60,520 nucleotides of DNA from CAYLJV01 sp964510375 (GTDB taxonomy: Archaea > Hadarchaeota > Hadarchaeia > Hadarchaeales > JAGGTB01). The notes under the pieces are model-generated. The model did not search any database. It had not been told where the DNA came from and saw only the letters and a list, made by a program, of their open reading frames with translations. This document shows, piece after piece, positions 60,505 to 60,520 of this stretch. The position numbers were made by a program, and so were the translations under genes. The stretch is from NCBI GenBank assembly GCA_964510375.1, contig CAZEBR010000004.1, positions 1 to 60,520 of the forward strand, read 5' to 3'. The number at the start of each line of letters is the position of its first letter. Position 1 is the first letter of the stretch.

Positions 60505-60520
60505 TGTTCCACCTCCTAGG

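Overview
The window is a 60.5-kb piece of an archaeal chromosome, almost certainly a euryarchaeon. The evidence is a TATA-binding protein, EF-1 alpha, a group II chaperonin with a GGM tail, Nob1, aIF5A, 4-phosphopantoate--beta-alanine ligase, the archaeal version of the shikimate pathway (ADH synthase, DHQ synthase II, GHMP-type shikimate kinase), TATA-box promoters, and class III (QGATEY) prepilins. Most proteins are rich in Glu/Asp, which fits a salt-adapted lineage such as the uncultured brine euryarchaea. The exact lineage cannot be settled by reading, and no methanogenesis gene is seen. Three runs of N (11855-11864, 27093-27133, 48131-48140) mark assembly gaps. Each splits one gene and shifts its apparent frame.

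Layout. 0-7 kb: tRNA-Leu, a membrane-embedded M28 peptidase, a phosphodiesterase, a PiT phosphate transporter with a PhoU-like partner, Nob1, NAD kinase, an aIF5A whose hypusine lysine is missing, and hexulose-phosphate synthase. 7.1-9.1 kb: an AT-rich island with a PIN-like/winged-helix gene pair that looks like a toxin-antitoxin or defence module. 9-14 kb: pantothenate/CoA gene, EF-1 alpha, TldE and TldD. 14-16.3 kb: a second AT-rich island with one HD-domain gene whose conserved N-terminus runs past any normal start codon. Both islands, and the left window end, are bordered by one family of short repeats (TTTTGTGCA and TGTTTAAAAAGTC units). 16.3-20.5 kb: MFS transporter, FMN oxidoreductase and CoA-disulfide-reductase/rhodanese.

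20.7-43.2 kb is an aromatic amino acid supercluster. The minus-strand set is ADH synthase, DHQ synthase II, aroD, aroE, tyrA, pheA and nadE. The plus-strand set is aroA, aroC, aroK, a chorismate mutase fused to an ACT-type regulator, then trpEGDCFBA. An alpha/beta hydrolase, an Fe-S helicase, a nitroreductase and a RecB/Cas4-like nuclease lie between aro and trp. Every step from the archaeal pathway entry to chorismate, prephenate products and tryptophan is encoded, except the aromatic aminotransferase.

43.3-56.5 kb: thermosome, then a type IV pilus locus. It holds the secretion ATPase, two T2SF membrane proteins, two small QGATEY major-pilin-like genes, an A24 prepilin peptidase, and a convergent operon of seven minor-pilin-like proteins, one apparently split by a frameshift in an A7 run. 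Upstream of that operon sit two adjacent genes that keep the EPSP-synthase and ThiI folds but have lost the catalytic motifs. 59-60.5 kb: TBP, a gamma-class carbonic anhydrase-like protein and a PRC-barrel protein.

The items most worth follow-up are the aIF5A without a hypusine site, the EPSPS-like/ThiI-like pseudoenzyme pair beside the pilus operon, the repeat family bordering the two accessory islands, and the two islands themselves.
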